A stretch of 64,000 nucleotides of DNA from contig NZ_AP028672.1 of the NCBI RefSeq assembly GCF_041154505.1, positions 1,439,001-1,503,000 of the forward strand. Reading direction: 5' to 3'. The DNA is from Acidovorax sp. A79. Its GTDB lineage: Bacteria; Pseudomonadota; Gammaproteobacteria; Burkholderiales; Burkholderiaceae_C. Below the pieces are notes generated by a model. It searched no databases, was not told where the DNA came from, and was given only the letters and a program-made list of their open reading frames with translations. The translations under genes and the position numbers were made by a program. Below, piece after piece: positions 60,126 to 64,000 of this stretch (the stretch's first letter is position 1; every line of letters starts with the position of its first letter).

Positions 60126-60160
60126 CAAAAAAAGGCTGGCACCTTGCGGTGCCAGCCTTT
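60126..60160 (-). terminator. Rho-independent terminator of the RNA helicase gene
   Basis: A perfect 10-bp stem GGCTGGCACC (60134-60143) with GGTGCCAGCC (60148-60157), TTGC tetraloop, flanked by an A-run on the left that reads as U7 on the minus strand. It sits about 35 bases past the helicase stop. Confidence 0.9.
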
Positions 60161-60193
60161 CACGGCTCGCGTCGAAACGACGGGGCGGCCGAA

Positions 60194-62059
60194 TCAGCGC
60201 GCGGGGCGCGCAGGGCGCTTGCGCGCATCATGGGCCACGAAGGGCTTGCCGCCGCCACCGCCTGCGGGCTTGGCGAAGCCGGGCTTGCGGGGTGCGAAGT
60301 CGCCACGGGGCGCGCCAGCGTCGCCTCGGGGGGCAAAACCACCCCGGCCTGCATCACCGAAACCGGGCTTGCGGCCATAGCCGTCACCGTCGCGGCGGGG
60401 AGCGAAGCCCCGGTCATCACGGGCACCAAAACCACCACCCTCGCCGCCACGGGCAGGGGCTGCACGCTGGCTGTCGCGGCCGGCGAATCCGCCGCCAAAG
60501 CCACCACCAAATCCGCCGCGGTCGTTGTTGCCGCGTGCGGGGCCGCCGAACTTGCGGTCACGGCTGTCGCGATCGTAACCGCCACCGGGGCGGCCACGGC
60601 CACCAAAGTCACCACCGCGCGGTGCCTGGGGAGCACGTTGCGAAGGCTCCATGCCGGGAATCACATCGGCCTTGAACTGCTGGCGGCTGTACGACTCAAT
60701 GTCGTAGATCTTGCGGCGGTCGCGGAACTCGGCAAACGTGATGGCCAGGCCATCGCGGCCCGCACGGCCGGTGCGGCCGATACGGTGGGTGTAGTCCTCG
60801 GCCTTCATGGGCAGGCCAAAGTTGAACACGTGGGTGATGGTGGGCACGTCGATGCCGCGCGCAGCCACATCGGTGGCCACCAGGATCTGCACCTGGCCGG
60901 CACGCAACGCCATCAAGCGGCGGTTGCGCAGGCCCTGGCTCAGCGCGCCGTGCAGCGCCACGGCCGAGAAGCCTTCCTGCTGCAGGTCGTTGGCCAAACC
61001 ATCGCACTCCACCTGGGTGCTGGCGAAAACGATGGCCTGGTTGATCGTGGTGTCGCGCAGCCAGTGGTCCAGCAGCTTGCGCTTGTGCTGGGCGTTGTCG
61101 GCCCAGTACAGCATCTGCTTGATGTTGGCGTGCTTCTCTTGCGGAGAATCGATGGTCACCTTCTGCACCGACGAACCGCCGTCGTGCATCACGCGCATCG
61201 CCAGTTGCTGGATGCGCGGCGCGAACGTGGCGCTGAACATCATGGTCTGCTTGCGCTGGGCGGTCAGCTGATTCAGTTCGGCCAGGTCGTCCGAGAAGCC
61301 CAGGTCCAGCATGCGGTCGGCTTCGTCGACGACCAGGAACTGCACCTTGTCGAGCTTGATCTGCATCGAGCGCTGCAGGTCCAGCAGGCGGCCGGGGGTG
61401 GCGACCACGAGGTCGGCGTTCTGCAGCTTGGCGATCTGCAACTGGTAGGGCATGCCGCCCACCACGTTGGCCACGCGCAGGCCACGGCAGTGCTTGACCA
61501 GGTCGATGGCGTCGTGCGCCACCTGCTGGGCCAGTTCACGCGTGGGGCACAGGATCAGGGCGCCCGGGGTGGCGGCCTTGAAGTTGCGCGAGCTGGTGGG
61601 GTCCTTGCGCTTGGCACGCTTGGGAGCGGGTTCGCCACGCGCAGCGGCTTCGGCCACGGCGCGCTCGAAAGCGGCGCGTTCCTCGGCTTCGGCGGCGGCT
61701 TGCTGGTTGATCAGCGTGTGCAGCACGGGCAACAGGAAGGCGGCGGTCTTGCCGGAGCCGGTCTGGCTCGAGACCATCAGGTCGATGAACTTGGTGGAGT
61801 CGTTGCCACCGCCCATGGCCAGGGGAATGGCCTTGAGCTGCACGCTGGTGGGCTGGGTGTAGCCCAGGTCAGCCACGGCTTGCACCAGTTCGGGCGCCAG
61901 GCCCAGTTCGACGAAGCCATTGGGTTCGGCGGTGACGGCGGCATCGCCTTCAGCGGCGGCCACCACGGCTTCCAGGGGGGAAGACTGCACGGAAAGGTCG
62001 GCAGCAAAGGAAGTTTCTGCAGGCGCGAATTCGCCCTGCACCAAAGAGGTGTCGGTCAT
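60194..62059 (-). CDS. rhlE: DEAD-box ATP-dependent RNA helicase (RhlE type)
   Basis: A 621-residue DEAD-box RNA helicase. The core has the Q motif (FVELGLAPELVQAVADLGYTQPTSVQLKAIP), SSQTGSGKT, PTRELAQQ, VDEADRMLDLGF, FSATF, ARGIDVPTITHVFNF and HRIGRTGRAG. A long insertion of charged Ala/Glu residues (about 105-140) lies between motifs I and Ia. The C-terminal tail (from about 475) is rich in RGG and FGGG repeats that bind RNA without sequence specificity. RhlE-type helicases act in ribosome assembly and RNA turnover. Monocistronic, with its own terminator. Confidence 0.92.
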   Translation of the reverse strand: MTDTSLVQGEFAPAETSFAADLSVQSSPLEAVVAAAEGDAAVTAEPNGFVELGLAPELVQAVADLGYTQPTSVQLKAIPLAMGGGNDSTKFIDLMVSSQTGSGKTAAFLLPVLHTLINQQAAAEAEERAAFERAVAEAAARGEPAPKRAKRKDPTSSRNFKAATPGALILCPTRELAQQVAHDAIDLVKHCRGLRVANVVGGMPYQLQIAKLQNADLVVATPGRLLDLQRSMQIKLDKVQFLVVDEADRMLDLGFSDDLAELNQLTAQRKQTMMFSATFAPRIQQLAMRVMHDGGSSVQKVTIDSPQEKHANIKQMLYWADNAQHKRKLLDHWLRDTTINQAIVFASTQVECDGLANDLQQEGFSAVALHGALSQGLRNRRLMALRAGQVQILVATDVAARGIDVPTITHVFNFGLPMKAEDYTHRIGRTGRAGRDGLAITFAEFRDRRKIYDIESYSRQQFKADVIPGMEPSQRAPQAPRGGDFGGRGRPGGGYDRDSRDRKFGGPARGNNDRGGFGGGFGGGFAGRDSQRAAPARGGEGGGFGARDDRGFAPRRDGDGYGRKPGFGDAGRGGFAPRGDAGAPRGDFAPRKPGFAKPAGGGGGKPFVAHDARKRPARPAR

Positions 62060-62413
62060 GATTTTTCTCTCACGAAGACGATCGCAGGCGCAGCCTGCGA
62101 GTGGCTTCGTCAATGGTTAAAAAACATCAACCATCAAACGAAACCTGCATTGCTCTGGGCGGATGCTGGTGGGCGTTGTTCGCTAGTCCTGCACTGCACG
62201 AAGCAGTCGGCTGGCAAGCCCGGTGTGTGAGGGGAGATGCACAATCTGCGAGGAACCGTTTCCTGCGCAGCCGCTGATTATGGCATGAATAGGGGTTTCC
62301 CCGCAAGCCCCTTCACCTTGCAGCACGTTTCATGCCTCAGCGCGCCCACGGTCTCGAAGGGATCGCAAGCCGGTCTCGCACAGGTGCAGCCCGGCCCGGC
62401 CGCGCGCAACGGA

Positions 62414-62992
62414 TCACACCGACAGCAGATGCCTGCGGTAGTGCGCCAACTCGTCGATGGACTCATGCACGTCGGCCAGGGCCGTGTGCTTCTGGGCCTT
62501 CTTGAAGCTCGTGTAGGCCTCGGGTTTCCAGCGCTTGGCCAGCTCCTTGAGGGTGCTCACGTCCACATTGCGGTAGTGAAAGAACCGCTCCAGCTTGGGC
62601 ATGTAGCGCACCAGAAAGCGCCGGTCCTGCCCGATGCTGTTGCCGCACATGGGTGCCGTGCCCTTGGGAACATACTGGCTCAGAAAGGCAATGATCTGCT
62701 GCTCGGCCTGCGCTTCGGTCACGGTGGAGGCCTTGACCTTGTCGATCAGGCCGCTGCGGCCATGGGTGCCCTTGTTCCAGGCATCCATCTTGTTGAGGAG
62801 TTCGTCAGGCTGGTGGATCGCAAACACCGGGCCTTCGATGCGCGGCTCCAGGCTGGGGCCGGTCACGATGACGGCGATTTCGAGCAGACGGTCGGTATCG
62901 GGCTCCAGGCCGGTCATTTCGCAGTCGAGCCAGACGAGGTTCTGGTCGGACTTGGCAAGCGCCTGGGGGGTGGGATGGTGGGCTTCTGGCAT
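62414..62992 (-). CDS. orn: Oligoribonuclease
   Basis: A 192-residue DEDDh exonuclease that degrades two- to five-nucleotide RNAs, including pGpG from cyclic di-GMP breakdown. Motifs [22 protein letters not shown] (Exo I), [18 protein letters not shown] (Exo II) and [18 protein letters not shown] (Exo III, His-Asp) are complete. A second ATG at 63001 would add three residues (MRA). It is divergent from the M48 protease gene across about 77 bases. Confidence 0.95.
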   Translation of the reverse strand: MPEAHHPTPQALAKSDQNLVWLDCEMTGLEPDTDRLLEIAVIVTGPSLEPRIEGPVFAIHQPDELLNKMDAWNKGTHGRSGLIDKVKASTVTEAQAEQQIIAFLSQYVPKGTAPMCGNSIGQDRRFLVRYMPKLERFFHYRNVDVSTLKELAKRWKPEAYTSFKKAQKHTALADVHESIDELAHYRRHLLSV

Positions 62993-63069
62993 GGCGCGCA
63001 TTGTCGCCGATGGCCCGCAGCCCTTGCACCACAGTCCCAGGGGCTTCCCCATTAAACTCCCCCACCACC

Positions 63070-64000
63070 ATGCCCACCTCCTCCGACGCCCTCTCCCCTT
63101 CCTCGGTGCTGACGTTCGCCTTCGCGGCGGCACTCCTGCTGGGCCTGGCCCTCAAGCTCTGGCTGGCCACGCGCCAGATGCGGCACGTGGCCCGCCACCG
63201 TGGCGCGGTGCCGGCGCCGTTTGCCGAGCGCATTGCGCTGGCAGCCCACCAGAAGGCCGCAGACTACACCATCGCCAAGGGGCGCCTGGGCCTGCTGGAG
63301 ATGGCGCTGGGCGCTGCCGTGCTGCTGGGATGGACGCTGCTGGGCGGCCTGGACGCCCTGAATCAGCTCCTGCTGGACGCACTCGGAGGCGGCATGTGGC
63401 AGCAGTTGGCGCTGCTGGCGGCGTTTGCGGCGATCAGCGGGCTGATCGACCTGCCCCTGTCGCTGTATCAGACCTTCGTGGTGGAGGAGCGCTTCGGTTT
63501 CAACAAGATGACCTGGCGCCTGTGGCTTGCGGATGCCGCCAAGGGCTTGCTGGTCGGTGCGGCCATCGGCCTTCCGATCGCCGCGCTGATCCTGTGGATC
63601 ATGGGCGCTGCCGGCCCGCTGTGGTGGCTGTGGGCCTGGTGCTTCTGGATGGGGTTCAACCTGCTGCTGATGGTGGTCTACCCCACCTTCATCGCACCGC
63701 TGTTCAACAAATTCCAGCCGCTCGAGGACGAATCCCTCAAGACCCGCGTGACGGCCCTCATGCAGCGCTGCGGCTTCTCGGCCAAGGGGCTGTTCGTGAT
63801 GGACGGCAGCCGCCGCAGCGCCCATGCCAACGCCTACTTCACGGGCTTTGGCGCCGCCAAGCGCGTGGTGTTCTACGACACGCTGCTGCGCCAGCTGTCG
63901 CCGGGCGAGGTGGAGGCGGTGCTGGCCCATGAGCTCGGGCACTTCCGGCATCGCCACATCATCCAGCGCATCGTGACCATGTTCGCGCTGAGCCTGGCCG
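63070..64000 (+). CDS. M48-family (Ste24-like) membrane metalloprotease, 3' truncated
   Basis: The first 310 residues of an M48A-type intramembrane zinc protease; the gene runs off the window end. Four or five hydrophobic helices (about residues 15-35, 75-95, 110-135, 160-220) precede the cytosolic catalytic HELGH (about residue 287), and [25 protein letters not shown] and [28 protein letters not shown] are family blocks. The ATG at 63070 is the first sensible start. Homologues (CAAX prenyl protease/Ste24) degrade membrane proteins and release small peptides. The substrate is unknown. Confidence 0.92.
   Translation, partial: MPTSSDALSPSSVLTFAFAAALLLGLALKLWLATRQMRHVARHRGAVPAPFAERIALAAHQKAADYTIAKGRLGLLEMALGAAVLLGWTLLGGLDALNQLLLDALGGGMWQQLALLAAFAAISGLIDLPLSLYQTFVVEERFGFNKMTWRLWLADAAKGLLVGAAIGLPIAALILWIMGAAGPLWWLWAWCFWMGFNLLLMVVYPTFIAPLFNKFQPLEDESLKTRVTALMQRCGFSAKGLFVMDGSRRSAHANAYFTGFGAAKRVVFYDTLLRQLSPGEVEAVLAHELGHFRHRHIIQRIVTMFALSLA

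Overview
This 64 kb window is chromosomal DNA from a high-GC Gram-negative betaproteobacterium, most likely Comamonadaceae (Acidovorax-like). That placement is inferred from very strong G/C preference at third codon positions, a Bug/TctC-type binding protein, a BPSS1780-family membrane protein beside thrB, IPTL-CTERM surface proteins, a Burkholderiales-type porin, and a short palindromic repeat I associate with this family. No phage, insertion sequence, CRISPR array or rRNA was seen. One tRNA gene (Lys, CTT) is present.

Layout. 1-2715: two tandem paralogous exported proteins with IPTL-CTERM-like tails. 2778-7317: a ZIP metal transporter, a secreted dienelactone hydrolase and a four-PAS diguanylate cyclase. 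7456-11716: a D-amino-acid/glutamate locus (racemase, gltI, dadA-like, LysR). 11838-17679: two glutathione transferases, a porin, two orphan periplasmic binding proteins and a divergent LysR regulator. 18019-24267: polA, a DUF2782-type protein, thrB, a BPSS1780 membrane protein and a FecR-domain protein that may start at CTG. 24370-26595: a Tat-exported PhoX phosphatase. 26908-31991: a four-gene iron-type operon (imelysin, di-heme oxidoreductase, imelysin-like, DUF1513) behind a Fur-like box. 32043-33826: an AraC regulator and a divergent SDR.

33873-43555 is the most interesting region. It is a compact minus-strand operon encoding a CsgG/HfaB-like outer-membrane secretion lipoprotein. With it are a 1192-residue exported protein built from about 30 GN-anchored repeats, a 119-residue protein with the same repeat, a collagen-like protein carrying one such repeat, a Sel1-like periplasmic protein, a lipoprotein, an OmpA-family peptidoglycan anchor and a zinc-ribbon membrane protein. 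A divergent lipoprotein gene lies across an AT-rich control region. I infer a curli/Hfa-like surface-fibre system whose subunits are not curlin.

43552-50691: a P-loop kinase, a UvrD/PcrA helicase, guaC, an esterase, a 3-hydroxyisobutyrate-dehydrogenase-type enzyme and tRNA-Lys. 51006-56009: a third IPTL-CTERM protein, a lower-GC sugar cassette (glycosyltransferase, Gfo/Idh/MocA, RmlC-like) and a GH8 glucanase. 56078-64000: an MFS exporter, a degenerate HD-GYP protein, a PAS-GGDEF protein, a RhlE-type RNA helicase, orn and a truncated M48 protease.

A degenerate palindromic repeat of about 55 bp occurs five times. It overlaps start or stop codons in three places and is translated in frame inside the helicase gene.
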